From the NCBI RefSeq assembly GCF_019175285.1, contig NC_056524.1, positions 4,270,500 to 4,334,499 of the forward strand: a stretch of 64,000 nucleotides of DNA. The letters are read 5' to 3'. The translations under genes were made by a program, and so were the position numbers. Shown here piece by piece: positions 46,360-59,070 of the stretch. The first letter of the stretch is position 1; every line of letters begins with the position of its first letter. This DNA comes from Sceloporus undulatus (Eukaryota > Chordata > Lepidosauria > Squamata > Phrynosomatidae). Under the pieces are notes generated by a model, which did not search any database, had not been told where the DNA came from, and saw only the letters and a program-made list of their open reading frames with translations.

Positions 46360-46540
46360 GGACCTGATCCCATTCCCCACCACCACCCCCTTCTCCTTTT
46401 GTGTCGTGTCTTTTAGATTGTAAGCCTGAGGGCAGGGAACCGTCTGATTAAAAGATTGTATGTATAGCGCTGTGTAAATTTACAGCGCTTTATAAATAAA
46501 GGTTAATAATAATAATTATTATTATATGTTAATACTATTA
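46360..46540 (+). repeat. L2-like LINE 3' tail
   Basis: TTAGATTGTAAGCCTGAGGG, CAGGGAACCGTCTGA and GCGCTTTATAAATAAAGGTT + (AAT)n, the classical L2 3' end. A shorter copy lies at about 56440-56495. Confidence 0.65.
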
Positions 46541-46644
46541 ATATTAATAATATTAATACTATTGATATATTATTATTATACAATCCCCTTTGACTGCCAT
46601 GTCAACATCCTGAGTGATTCTGGGATTTGTAGTTTGGCGTGAGG

Positions 46645-46990
46645 CAGCATGGCTTAGTGCAGTGATCACCTCAAACTGTCCCTTTTTGGAGATTTTGGAC
46701 TTCAGCTCCCAGAAGCCCCTCAGCCATCTTGGCCAATAGTCTGGGATTCTGGGAACTGAAGTCCAAAACCACTTAAAGAGCACAGTTTGGGACCACTGGC
46801 CTAGTGGTTTGAGTGTTGGCCTATGTCTGAGGAGACCAGGGTTCATATCCTTGCTTGGCCAGGAAGCCCACTGGGGCTGCATCTACACTAGAGGAATTAA
46901 TCCAGTTTGAAACCACTTCTAACTGCCATGGCTCAGTGCTATGAAATCCTGGGAACTGTAGTTTTTAAAATATATTTAGCCTTTCCTGTC
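46645..46990. repeat. Hairpin MITE, SINE head and half MITE in series
   Basis: 46645-46800 is a hairpin MITE (GCAGTGATCACCTCAAACTG mirrored by CAGTTTGGGACCACTGGCCT). 46783-46875 resembles a Sauria-like SINE head, and 46890-46960 an AAACACACTG MITE arm. Confidence 0.6.
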
Positions 46991-47009
46991 AGAAAGAGAT
47001 ATATGTTCA

Positions 47010-47540
47010 TCAGTTACATAGAATTGTAGAATCAAAGAATAGGAAGCAACCCCATGGGCCATCCAGTCCAACCCCCTTCTGCCATGCAGGAGCTCACAAT
47101 CAAAGCATCCCTGACAGCTATCCTCCGATTAGGGAGACTCCACTACACTCCGAGGAAGGAGTTTGTTCCACTGTCAAACAGCCCTTATTGTCAGGACGTT
47201 CCTCCGAATGTTGAGGAGGAATCTCTTCTCCTGGAGCTTGCATCCATTGCTCTGGGCCCTAGTCTCTGGAGCAGCAGGAAACAAGCTTGCTCCATCCTCA
47301 ATATGACATCCCTTCAAATATGTACTTAAACAGGGCTATCATATCACCTCTTCTCCAAGCTAAACATCCCCAGCTCCCTGAGTCGTTCCTCATAGAGCTT
47401 CATGGTTTCCAGGCCCTTCACCATTTTAGTTGACCTCCTTGGGCATGCTCCAGTTCCTCAACATGCTTTTTGAATTATGTTGCCCAGAACTGGGCACAGG
47501 GTTCCAGGTGGGGCTTGACCAGGGCAGAATGTTCCTTGCC
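47010..47540 (-). repeat. CR1 LINE 3' fragment
   Basis: Tail at about 47025 and degraded C-terminal reading frame. 47560-48125 beyond it is unclassified, with an (AC)n run near 47685. Confidence 0.8.
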
Positions 47541-48129
47541 AAAGGAAATTCTGTTAAATGAATGAGGTCGCCATAAATTGACAGGAGACTTGAAGAAGGC
47601 ACATGCATATTTATTTATTTATTTATTTTGAGTATTTATACCCCATATTTTGATTCACAAAGGCTCTCATATGCACCTGCGCACACACACACAATGCTCC
47701 ACCGACTGAGTGGGAGATTTGCACCCGGCTCTTTCGTCCAGTCCAGTGGAGTGGCTCCCCAACACTGGACAATGTGCACCTTCATCTCTTGCCCAGAAAC
47801 TCAGGGCCAGGGAATAAGCTCTGGCAGGCTGCACCCCACCTTGTCACTTCACCACCTGTGGAGAAATACACCACAAAGCAGCAAGGGATGGGTTGTGCAC
47901 GCTCACTGTGCTCGCACACATCTGAGGTGGCACAACAGACTGATCTGTGGCGTTGTAAATGAGCTGCATGAATCACCCTGAAGGAAGGCGGTGGCAGAAA
48001 ATGACACAGTGACTCAGCTGCTGCAGGACCTGTCTTGTGCTGCAATGGTGTGTGAGTGACTAGGCTGCTTTGTCTGCAATTCTATGCACACTTTCTGCAG
48101 AACAAGCGGCAGAAGGCTGTACTGGGAGG

Positions 48130-49090
48130 TTTTTCTAGTAAGCCTGAGCAAGCCTGTTTTCTGCTGCTCCAGAGACTAGGACCCAGAGCAATGGATGCAA
48201 GCTACAGGAAAAGAGATTCCACTTTCTTATTAGGAGGAACTTCCTGGCAGTAAGAGCTGTTCAACAGTGCAATACATTGTGCCTTGAGATGGAGTTTCCT
48301 TCCTTTGAGGTTTTTAAATAGAGGCTGGATGGCCATCTAAAATCATAGAATCCTATAGTTGGAAGAGACCACAAGGGCCATCCAGTCCAACCCCATTCTG
48401 CCATGCAGGAACTCTCAATCAAAGCATCTGCTGTGACAGATGGCCATCCAGCCTCTGTTTAAAGACTTTCAGGGAAGGAGACTCCACAACTCTCTGAGGC
48501 TTTGTCTTCCACTGTCAGGAAGTTCTTCCTAATGTTGAGTTGGAACCTCTTTTCCTGAGGTTTGCATCCATTGTTCCACATTCTAGTCTCTGGAGCAGCA
48601 GAAAACAAGCTTCCTCCCTCCTCAATATGACATCCCTTCAAATATTTAAACAGGGCTATCCTATCACCTCTTAACCTTCTCTTCTCCAGGCCCATCTCCC
48701 TAAATTGTTTCTCATAGGGCTTTATGGTTTCCAGACCCTTCACCATTTTAGTCACCCTCCTTTGGACATGCTCCAGTTTCTCAATATCCTTTTTGAATTG
48801 TGGTGCCCAGAACTGGACACAATATTCCAGGTGGGGCCTGACCAAAGCAGAATACAGTGGCACTATTCCCTTGATCTAGAGACTATACTTATATTGATTC
48901 AGCCTAAAATTGTATTGGCCTTTTTAGCTGCCGCATCACACTGTTGACTCATGTTCAACTTGTGGTCTACTTGGACTCCCAGATCACTTTCACATGTAGT
49001 CTTGTTAAGCCAAGTGTCCCCCATCCCATATATATGCATTTCATTTTTTCTGCCTAATTACAGTACCTTAAATTTCTCACTTTGATCACA
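48130..49090. repeat. Two CR1 LINE 3' fragments head to head
   Basis: 48130-48340 is plus strand; 48341-49090 is minus strand with the frame [20 protein letters not shown] and [11 protein letters not shown]. The same outward-tail arrangement as at 34340. 49090-49620 shows no clear feature. Confidence 0.85.
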
Positions 49091-49997
49091 TTAAACTGTG
49101 TATATAAACATATTTATTCTGTTTGTATGATGTTGTAATTTAAAAGTATAATATTAATTTTGCCAGTTGTTTATGTCATAACTATTACCATTACATTTGG
49201 TGATATACAGGAATGATGATTTATGAGTAAATTAGTATAAAAACATTACTAAGGATTCTCTATGGGTGTAGTATGGGAGGAGGTCAATGGGTGGGTGACA
49301 TTATGAGTTACTGCACCAGGTGACACCAGCCCTAGTGACGTTGCTGCTCATTGCTGCTAGCGCATGTTAGCAACATTTACGAATTTGTAGAAAAGCAAAT
49401 TGCTGTATTTAGAATCCACTGTTTTCTTAATGCAGACAGATTTTATGTTTGTGTGTTTGGAGCAATTGAGACACAATCGTAGACAGGGAAGGGGCTGTTC
49501 CATTTAGAGAAGTAAATTTGAAAGCGGGGGGGACTGAGAATCCTTAGTGGACACCGGTAATCATGCCAAAATATGATCTGGAAAACATTCCAACAGAATT
49601 TAAATGAATTTAAACAGATTTGCATTATTAAGCCTAGCTGACAGAGAACCAGAAGAATTATGGACAGAAATCAGGGACACAGTGAAAAAGGAATGCCGAA
49701 AGGTGATAACTGTGGCCAAAAAGAAGGAGCAGAAACAATGAATGAACAATTAAACACTTAAAGCAGTTAAAGAAAGACAAGAAGCAAAAGAAGGAAACAG
49801 GAAGAAAACTTGAACCATGAATGTTAATGTCCAACGATTAGTGCAAAAGGACAAAGAGAATGACTACAACAATCAATGACATAGATGCCAACAACAAAAA
49901 AGGAAGAACTAGAGACCTCTTCCACAAGATCTGGGAACTCAAAGAGAAATTTAAATCAAGAGTGGGGATGCTTTATGATCAAATTTAAATAGTTCCC

Positions 49998-50784
49998 TGT
50001 CAGAGGGTGGAGGAGGGGAAGCAGTCGGGTTGGGGTCCCGCCCTGGAGGACGGCACCCTGGAGGACCCAGGAGCCCAAACTGGGGAAGGAAGGCCCGCAG
50101 GAGGCGAGCCAGCTGTGTCTAGGGCGGAGATCGAGGAGGGGGCGAGGTTAGGAGATAGAAAAGGGGAAACGCCGGAGGCAGGAGGGGGCGGCGAGTGGAA
50201 CGTGGAGGGCCCAAGACGCTGCAGACGAGAGTAGAGACAGGCCATGGGGCAGAGATAGAGGCATGGGTATGTGACGCCTTCGCGGCGGAGATAAATCAAT
50301 GGCACTTTCGGGGCCACCGGACAGGTCCGGGAAGGAGGGTGGAGCCACTTCCTTCGCGGGGCGAGTTGGTGGCCCTTCCACGAACATCCCACGGGTGAGG
50401 ACCCAGAGCCTTATCAGGCCCACCCAGTACTTAATCCCGGGCCACGTCTCTTGTGGGATATCAGGGGAAGGTGTTGGCCGCAGGAGAGTGGGCCCCGCAG
50501 TTGCACCCGAAGAGACCTCACTAACGCCCTGGAAAACTCCGCCCCCGAGTTGCCATAGTCAACCCTGGACTGGTGAAGGGAACTGGACAGTAAGCTGACC
50601 CCAGCAACCGGGACTTTAGTTTCTGTTTACTGTTAAGCGGTGAAGGAACCTGCTTTGTTTTGGTTTGCCTTGTGCCAACGTTGGAGATACATTAAAGTTA
50701 CTTGCAGCACTCCCGTCTCGCGTCTGTGTCATGGAGCCCATGGGACCACCCCTCCCTGCCGACGGGGCCTGGGGCCCGGCGACA
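49998..50784. mobile_element. Solo LTR with 5-base target duplication
   Basis: 787 bases beginning TGTCAGAGGGTGG and ending GGCGACA, flanked on both sides by TTCCC (49993-49997 and 50785-50789). GC-rich, with an ATTAAAG poly(A)-like signal near 50690. Inserted into the Bov-B copy. A fossil of an LTR element whose interior is gone; family not identified and unlike the LTR at 16275. Confidence 0.85.
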
Positions 50785-51159
50785 TTCCCATACCTTGGTT
50801 CAAATATTAACCAGAACAGTGACTACAGTCATAAAAACACTAGGGTTGTGAAGGGCAGCTATGAAAAAACTGAGCAAGATCCTAAAGTGTAAAGATATAA
50901 CTCTGAACAGTAAAATGAGGATCGTCCAAGCCATTGTATTCCCCATTACAATGTATGGATGTGAGGACTAGACAGTGAAGAAATCTGATAGAAATAAACT
51001 AAACTAATTTGAGGTGTGGTGCTGGAGAAGTGTGTTGAGGGTACCATGGAGAGCCAGAAAGACAAACAGATGGGTCCTTGAACAGATAACGCCTGGAAGC
51101 CAAAATGATCAAGTTGAGACACATCATGAGAAGGCATGGAAAAGACAGGAAAGATAGGA

Positions 51160-51365
51160 ATCATAAAACTGTAAGAGACCCCAAGGGCCATCCAGTCCAA
51201 CCCTATTCTGCCATGCAGAAACGCTCAATCAAAGCATCCCTGACAGATGGCCATGCGACCTCTGTTTAAAGACCTCCAAAGAATGAGCCTCTCTGAGGAA
51301 GTGTCTTCCACTGTCGAACAACTCTTACTGTCAGGAAGTTCCTCCTAATGTTCTGGTGGAATCTC
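51160..51365 (-). repeat. CR1 LINE 3' end nested in Bov-B
   Basis: Starts AATCATAAAACTGTAAGAGA, then CCATCCAGTCCAACCC; minus strand. Splits the Bov-B tail. Confidence 0.8.
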
Positions 51366-51655
51366 TTGCCAGACAGTTAGTCAAGGAGGTCACAGGTATG
51401 AATCTGCAGGATCTGAGCAGAACTGTTGAAGACAGATTCTGGGGGATGTCTTATCCCCAGGGTTGCCATGAGCTGACGTAAACCTAAGGGCAGTTAACAA
51501 CATCAGTGGACAGAAAATGCTCTGTTGTGGGGAGGAGGAATGGAGTGGAGATGGCATGGAGACGGAAAATTGCTATCATGGGGGAAAGTAAATAATGATG
51601 CTTCCAGTACTGAACTAGCGTGACTGTGTTGGAACAGCAAGCCGGTGTAATAAAG

Positions 51656-52478
51656 TCATAGAATCATAGAGTTGGAAAAAAACCCCAAGGGCCATCCAGT
51701 CCAACCCCATTCTGCCATGCAGGATCTCTCAATCAAAGCATACCCGACAGATGGCTATCCAGCCTCTGTTTAAAGACCTCCAGGGAAGGAGACTCCACTA
51801 CACTCTTAGAGAGTCTTCCACTGTCAAACAGCTGTTACTGTTAGGAAGTTCCTCCTAATGTTGAGGTGGAATTTCTTTTTCTCTAGTTTTAACCCATTGC
51901 TCTGTGTCCTATTCTTTGCTGCAGCAGAAAAAAAGCTTGCTCCCTCCTCAATCTGACACCCCATTCAAATACCTAATCAGGGCTGTCATATCACATCTTA
52001 ATTGTCTCTTCTCCAGGCTAAACATACACAGCTCCCTGAGTCATTCCTCATAGGGCATGTTTCCAGACCCTTCACCATTTTAGTCGCCCTCCTTTGGACA
52101 CATGGCTCCAGTTTCCCAATATCCTTTTTGAATTGTGGTGCTCAAAACTGGACACAGTACTCCAGGTGGGGCCTGACCAGTGCAGAATAGAGTGGCACTA
52201 TTATTTCCCTTGATCTGGACATTATATTTCTATTGATGCAGTCTAAAACCACATTGTTGTGTGCCTTCCAACTTATGGTGACCCCAACGTGAACCTATAG
52301 GCTTTTCATGCCAAGATTTGTTCAGAGGAGGTTTGCCATTCCCTTTCCCTTTCCCTGAGGCTGAGAGCATCTGAGTTGCCCATGGTCCTCCAATGACTTC
52401 CATGGCTAAGTTTGGAATGAACCCTGTTCTCTAGGGTTGCAGCCCAGTACTCAAACCACTATGCCAGAGTACAATTTT
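51656..52478 (-). repeat. CR1 LINE 3' fragment and a Sauria-like SINE
   Basis: 51656-52250 is a minus-strand CR1; 52252-52478 is a minus-strand SINE with the ACTTATGGTGACCCCAA tail and a tRNA-like head near 52460. 52480-53870 contains a gap and no recognisable gene. Confidence 0.85.
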
Positions 52479-52902
52479 ATTTATAACTCAACGCAGCATT
52501 TGGGACAGGGGTGAAATCTTGCCCTTCCCAGTAGGATCAAGCAAAAGCAAACTGCTGCAGCCTCTTCTATCTTATCTGTTCTTCCTCATTCTTAACTTTT
52601 GCCATCTTATTCACACTCTGATGTTGTGTCCTGGTTTTAATCTGTGAAATGTTGAAAGATATTAAGTTCTGTCCAAGCTCACTCTCTGCGAGTTAAAATA
52701 ACCCTATTTCCTCCAAATAAGCTTATTAATATAATTGAAGCTTTCGCTATGGTTGCAGCAATCAGCTGCTGATCAAATTGCTGGTTAAAGTTGGAGGAGC
52801 ATGGATAATCAGGGCTTTCTTCCCTTGGTGAATGGGAAGCTGTGCCTACTTTGGTTTGTCAGTATCAGCTAGATGTAGATGCTTTTGGACTGCAGCTCCC
52901 AG

Positions 52903-53002
52903 NNNNNNNNNNNNNNNNNNNNNNNNNNNNNNNNNNNNNNNNNNNNNNNNNNNNNNNNNNNNNNNNNNNNNNNNNNNNNNNNNNNNNNNNNNNNNNNNNN
53001 NN
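52903..53002. other. Assembly gap, 100 N
   Basis: The left flank ends TTTTGGACTGCAGCTCCCAG, a hairpin-MITE arm, so a repeat probably caused the break. Confidence 1.
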
Positions 53003-53869
53003 GAAGAAAAGGAAGATAGTTTCCTTGGGCTGCAGCCACTAATTATGGTTTCATGAGTATTAGAGCTTGCAGGTTTCACAGTTACATAAGGAGAAGAAAT
53101 GTCATGAAGCTTTGCAGTTATTGAGAGAAATAGAAAAAGGTTGTTAACAAGTGTATTATGGAGATATCAATATGTCATGTCAAATAACAAAGAGCATCTG
53201 CTTTGCAGTTTGTCTTGGGATTTCAGGAAGAGAGGTTGATGAGGAATTTTGCAGCTTAAAACTTCTGCATACTTTAAAAAATCAGGAATGTGCAATTTTG
53301 TCTTCTCTTTTCAGGAAGAAATATTTGCAAGGGATAATCGTTGCTCCGCTGTGACTGATTTGTGCCACACAAAGCCCCATTATTGCTCAGAGGTAGTACT
53401 CTGTGAAAAATACCAGCATTGGACTGATAAGAATGCTGTACATTATTATAAATAACATTAATGTCGACATAACAATATGCACACATAATATCATTACTTT
53501 GATAAAACCAAATTGTGAGCAGCCCTAGAAGTAATTTTATCTGGCCATCAGAGGGATTTTAGATGGTAGACCTGCATGTGAATAATGCTTTTTGTTCATG
53601 TTGAGACCTTTACCTCACCCCGGAAAAGAAATAATGCATTCAGTGGGAAAGCTCTCTGCATAGCTATCATGAAATCTATGTCTTGGATCTTGAGCTATCT
53701 GGCTACAGCAGCCCTCCTTCCTGTAGAGATCTAGTTTCTTGTGAGCTACAGCTCAGCAGAAGCTTCTTTAGGCCAATGATATAAGAGTAGAAGATGGAGA
53801 ACAGATTCACCTATTTCACAGATCTGCCATTGATACTCAAAACATTTTACATTTATTCATTTGTATTCA

Positions 53870-54325
53870 TCTACAGTGGACCCTTGATGTCTTCTGGGGT
53901 TTGGTTCCTGGACCCCCCATGGATACCAAAATCCATGGATGTTCAAGTCCCATTATATACAATGGCATAGGAAATTGGCGTCCCTTATATACGATACCAA
54001 ATCAAGGTTGGCTTTTTGGGACTTAGATATTTTTGGAATATATTTCAAGCTGTGGATAGTTGAATCCATGGATAAAGACTCTGAGGATATGATAGCCTGT
54101 GTGGTATAGTGTTGGCACGTCGGCCTAGGACTCTGGGGACCAGGGTTCGAATCCCTGCTTGGCCATGGAAATCCACTGGGTGATCTTAGGTGAGCCACAC
54201 CCTCTCGGCCTCAGAGAAGGACAAAAGGAAAACACCTCCGAACAAATTTTGCCAATAATACATGATAGGTTTGCCTTACGGTTTCTGTAAGTTGCAAATG
54301 ACTTGAAGGCACACAACAACAGCAG
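53870..54325. repeat. Pogo-like MITE followed by a Sauria-like SINE
   Basis: 53872-54085: CAGTGGACCCTTGATGTCTT, GGTTCCTGGACCCCCCATGG, GGATAGTTGAATCCATGGAT. 54095-54325: plus-strand SINE with head GTGTGGTATAGTGTTGGCAC and tail CTTGAAGGCACACAACAACA. Confidence 0.8.
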
Positions 54326-54849
54326 CAAAACTTTTTTTGTTAAATGTTTATCCTGCCATCATCAGTGTTAGACAACATGAGCCATTACAAAAGATGATAA
54401 TGTTGTGGAAGGTGGAAGGCAGTAGGAAAAGAGCAAGATCGCATTTACAGGTGTCTAAGGCCACGGTTGCCCTGACTTTGCAAGACCAGACCAGGGCTGT
54501 TCATAACAGGATCTCTTGAAAGATTGATTGGGTCACCATAGGTTGAAGCCAATTTGATGGCAAACAACAAATATGCAAAATGAATAAAACTAATAATAAT
54601 TACTGTTATATATTTATTTGTTTTGAAATGTTTATCCACACCCACCCCCCCACCCTCCTGGTGCTCAGGGTGACTAACAGCAATTGAAAATTGCTGCTAA
54701 TTATGATATTAATAATTAGTAATAATTCCTGAACAGCAATAATATATAAAAAGAAATTAAACATTTTTTTCCTTTTTTCAACCCATGACCAATATTCCAT
54801 CCAAAAAAAATACTGGTATCCCATCGATCCAGGCCACCAACAGCACAAA

Positions 54850-55110
54850 GGCTTTTTTTGTAGATTTATTTTTTTTAGATTCTTTTTATTAAAATATTTT
54901 TATAAATTTTAGATCCTTTTTTTTGTTGTTATTTTTTTGTAGATTATTTTTCTATTTTGTATACAATTGGTATTTTTGGTTTTTGTTAGATGCTTTTGTT
55001 TTTTTTGTTCTTTTTTTTGTAGATTCTTTTTATTTTTTATTGGTTGTTGTGTAGATTGCTTTTTAGAACAATAGCTTGCAAATAAAGAAAAAAAAAAAAA
55101 ATCCACCATT
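54850..55110. repeat. T-rich low-complexity stretch
   Basis: Repeated TTTTTTGTAGATT and TTTTTATT phrases, poly-A at 55083-55100. Degenerate minisatellite or slippage product. Confidence 0.7.
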
Positions 55111-56400
55111 TCGCCTCTGCCTCTCTACTGCACAAAAGTATTCCGGGGCATGCCTTCGCTACCTAGTGGACTGACCCTTCTCGTTTGGTTGATACCCCTA
55201 GTTGCCTTCCTCCTCCCGACACTCTCCTAGGGTCCCTCAGAGTTGGTGATCTCACGACTCGTGTGGGCTTCTTGATTTACTTGATTCCTGGTTTCTTTTG
55301 CTTTCACGGACTCTTCGTGATACCTTGGATTACGGTCACTCTGCTTGGCGTGGTACTCTTGATTCGTGCTATCTGTAATGGAACTGTCTCCTCCTTCCTG
55401 GCGGGGGCGGCCGTGGCGGCCGGCCGCAGGTGCGGGGCACCTCCCACCAGTGCCGTTAATGTTCTGTCTCAAGCGTCAGCGACACGGCATTATCAACTCC
55501 CACCGCCTGACCACATCCACGCTTCTGACCACCCATCTCGCCTGATGGTGGGTGGGCCATCCTTCAAAGGCATCCATGTCACTTTCATCCCTTTCAATTC
55601 CCTTTTTCACTGCGGCTCCCCCTCCCTTTTTCTGCCATGGATTCAGGAATATTAATATGAATTTTATATCAAAGTTAAATATAATAATATATTCAGTCTA
55701 AGCCCCTGCTGTTGACCGGTTTACCAGTGGAAATGGTGGGGAAAAGATTTTTTACAATTTTTTTGTATAAGCCTCCATGGGGGCTTTTGGGGGCCCCCTC
55801 CTTAACTTATTCAGGCTTATCCTTATTATCAGAGGGACCTTTTTAGGAGGTTCCTTAGGAATCAGGGGACCGTTGTGTGTGATGCTCCCGCCCGCCTGCG
55901 CCTGTACGGGAGCTTCTTCCTCATGTCTTCGCCGTTACTTCGCGTCCGTATATTTTCACTTACTCTATTATCACGTGACTCTTATTTTTTATTTCTCCTC
56001 ACCCTTCCCACCCAGGGCCCTTCCGTTCTGGTTAGGTTAATTTAAGGGGAGTCAAGGTCTTTTCTCCTGCCCCAAGCCCAGGGATCAGTGGGATTGGATT
56101 TCTCCGGGCCCCCCCATTTCCCGGATTTCGGCCCCTTTTTTCCCTTTTTTTTCCCTGCTGGCCCCTCACTTCCTGGAAAACCTTCTTCCCCCACGAGACC
56201 AACCAAGGGCCCCATCACTCTTCTTTAACCAACTTACCAAAAACGGCAGAAGGGTTGCAAGAGTTTGAATTGGAAGACCATCCTGTTTCAAAGGCAGCGT
56301 TTCCCAGGCATTGCATTTAAATTGTCACTTGCTATTTGATGTTTCTTTGTGTCTGTTTTATTGATCATTTTCCTGTATGCTATTATGTCTTTATATGTTT
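55110..56400. other. Unidentified, partly GC-rich block
   Basis: Contains a CpG-rich knot (GGGGGCGGCCGTGGCGGCCG near 55405) and homopolymer-rich text such as TTTTTTTCCCTTTTTTTT and GGGCCCCCCC. A 156-codon plus-strand frame (55185-55652) is hydrophobic near residues 26-60 but matches nothing I know. Could be a poorly polished CpG island; no gene claimed. Confidence 0.3.
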
Positions 56401-56706
56401 ATCCTATAGAGAGGCCCCCTTCCCCAACCACCACTCCTTTGTGTCGTGGTTTTGTCTCTTTTTTAGATTGTAAAGCCTGAGGGGCAGGGAACAACGGTTT
56501 CCAATTATATAATTTTTTTCCAATTTTATTTAAAACGATTGTTTTATTGAACAGCGCTCGTTGTTACAATTTTAAAGCTCTTTATACATTCTAAATAACG
56601 TTAATCATAAGAATAAAGATAAGAATCACTACTGATTATTCAAAAATGGCAATTTTCTTGGGCGGATAGGCATTGATCTACAGGAGGGGAATGGTTTTTT
56701 TTATTT

Positions 56707-56731
56707 NNNNNNNNNNNNNNNNNNNNNNNNN
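56707..56731. other. Assembly gap, 25 N
   Basis: Run of N. Confidence 1.
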
Positions 56732-56734
56732 GCC

Positions 56735-57430
56735 CTTCCTCTTGGCCACGAAAGAGGAGGGAGGCCCACAGGATTTTTAATCGGGGAATGCCTTTTGGAA
56801 CAGGAAGGTCTTCAAATCCTTCCTGAATTGGGCCAGGGTGGTAGTCGAGCGGAGCTCAGTGGGCAGCGTGTTCCAAAGGGCTGGGGCAGCAGTGGAAAAT
56901 GTCCTCCTTGTGGTGGAGGACAATCTAGCCCCAGGCACCTTCAGTAGCTGCTGCCCAGATGTCCTGAGGGTGCAAGGCGGAATGTACGGGGAGAGGCGAT
57001 CCTTTAGGTAACCTGGTAACTAGGGGTTATCCTTTATGGGAGGTCAGTCCGGGAAGGCCTGTCGGAAGAGATCTATCTTGAGAAGAGATGGTTAAGAAGT
57101 GATATGACAGCCCTGTTTAAATATTTGAAGGGGTGTCACATTGAGGATGGAGCAAGCTTGTTTTCTGATGCTCCAGAGACTAGAACATAAAACAATGGAT
57201 GCAAGCTACAGGAAAAGTGATTCCACCTCAACATTAAGAAGAACATCCTGAGGGTAAGAGCTGTTTGGCAGTGGAAGATGCTGCCTCAGAGTCTGGTGGA
57301 TTTGCCTTCTCTGGAAGCTTTTAATTAGAGACTGAAATGCCATCTGGCTTTCATTGTGTCTTCCAACATGGCAGGGGGTTGGCCCTTGAGGTCTCTTCCA
57401 ACTCTTTGATTCTGTGATTCTATGATTCTA
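56735..57430. repeat. LINE fragment (-) then CR1 3' end (+)
   Basis: 56735-57015 resembles the reverse of an L2/CR1-type LINE C-terminus (GTGTTCCAAAGGGCTGGGGC). 57070-57430 is a plus-strand CR1 end with TTGATTCTGTGATTCTATGA. 57430-58650 is unclassified. Confidence 0.65.
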
Positions 57431-58659
57431 CTGCTGTAAATCTCTAGTCCATGAACATGTGATATCTGAGTGCCATCAGTGTCCCTTTAGGCTCTGCACA
57501 CATGAAATGTCATGCTACCAGCCAATATGGGCCCTAGGACACTGTTGTATTTTGGTGCACAGAAAGTGACCCCACACCACTTCCATCTGCCATTTTGGAT
57601 GGTTTTTAAAGTTACTGGGCAAATCTGTGAGGCTGCGAGACCATAACCACCACATTTGTGACTTGTCTTGATGGATTTAGGATTGGTTTGGTTTATAGGG
57701 GATGGAGGCTTTGGAGGAAGCAAAAATGGAGTTTGGGATTTACGTGTAGTTCCCCTGTCCTAAATCTTTGGAGCTGCAAAATTATGGTGGCCAGGGATGG
57801 GTGAAAAATTTGTCTCAATTATTTTACCAAAAATAGCAACATTTGAATGTGGGAGGGAGTTAAATGGATAGATTTGCCCATCCCTAGTAGTGCCTTGGAG
57901 AAAAGCAAACATGGATTTTGTTGTTGTTAACTGCCCTTGAGTCGATCTTGAGCCATGGCGATGAACACACAATAGGAGGGTTTCACAACAAACACAGAAA
58001 GAATAGCAGGGAGAAACTGACAATGTAATGAACTATATCACAACAATGTACCAAAGGAATAAAACCACAACTCTTATGTACAATGATCATACATTTATAT
58101 GTAGTAACCATATTGCAGTAATACAGCAAAATACAGAATACACAATCCAAAGTGCTGTAGAGAACTATATGTCCCAAACTATGTCCGTGTGCTTCCTCTT
58201 GTCCTGACAGCCTCTGTTCCAGTAAAATTATTTCCACAAGCAGTAGATGGCAAAATGTTCCAACAAATTGATTTCCACAAATGGTAGATAGGTAGCAGAC
58301 AAAAATGGAATGTGCTCTCTGAGATCTTCACAACCTCTGATTCAGAAATATTATTCATGAACAATAGTCCACAACATTAATGGTTGTAGCAATACAGCAA
58401 ACAGGTTGTAGAAATTGTAGATAGTGATGAATAGCAATGATAGCAGAAAGATGACAACCTCCAGAGTTTTTAAAAGCCATTTTGATACCTTTTCATCAGT
58501 AGTAATAGACTGGATATTCCAGATATGTATCGACTCCAAAAATCAATATCCAAGGTGCAGTTTTTCCAAAAACGTTCCAACAAACTTTCTCTTGGAAACA
58601 AGCTGTTCCCCATTGGATATAATAAGACTTTGCTTGCATTGTGGTCCCTAGTGCCTCTT

Positions 58660-58840
58660 CCTTTCTTGAACCCCTACTTGGACCTCTGGGATCTCTCTCT
58701 CTATGTATGGTTGCAGTCTCTGTTGAGGAATTTTGAGCATGATTTTGCTTGCGTGGGAGATTAGTGCTATGATCCTATTGTTGTTGCAGTCTTATGTGTC
58801 TCCTTTTTTTGTGGATGGGTATGTACTGTACAGTCGGCCC
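58660..58840 (-). repeat. Bov-B reverse-transcriptase fragment
   Basis: Minus-strand translation gives NNNRIIALISHASKIMLKIL and QQRLQPYIEREIPEVQ, a Bov-B reverse-transcriptase block. Confidence 0.7.
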
Positions 58841-59070
58841 TTCTTATACACGGATTTTTTATACATGGATTCAAGCATACACGGTTTGAAAATGTTCCAA
58901 AAAGTATAAATTTACCTTGATTTTCCATTTTTTATAAGGGGCACCATTTTGCTATGTCATTATATTNNNNNNNNNNNNNNNNNNNNNNNNNAATGGGACT
59001 GGCATACCGGATTTTGTATAACGGGGATCTTGGAACAACCCAGCGTATAACAAGGGTCCCTGTATATTGA
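58836..59070. mobile_element. Pogo-like palindromic MITE spanning a gap
   Basis: CAGTCGGCCCTTCTTATACA at left against CGTATAACAAGGGTCCCTGT at right. The 25-N gap at 58967-58991 falls in the loop. Confidence 0.75.
58967..58991. other. Assembly gap, 25 N
   Basis: Inside a palindromic MITE, a common assembly break. Confidence 1.

Larger units (their letters stand above)
49640..51500 (+). repeat. Bov-B (RTE) LINE fragment, interrupted
   Basis: Left part translates near LWTEIRDTVKKECRKVITVA. After the solo LTR, the right part holds IVQAIVFPITMYGCED- and FEVWCWRSVLRVPWRARKT-like sequence, characteristic of the Bov-B C-terminus, and ends GGTTGCCATGAGCTGACGTA at about 51480. A CR1 end is nested at 51160-51365. 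Confidence 0.75.

Noticed and set aside
52832-53079. Reading frames spanning N runs
   Set aside because: Frames crossing gaps are artefacts; no coding evidence on either side.
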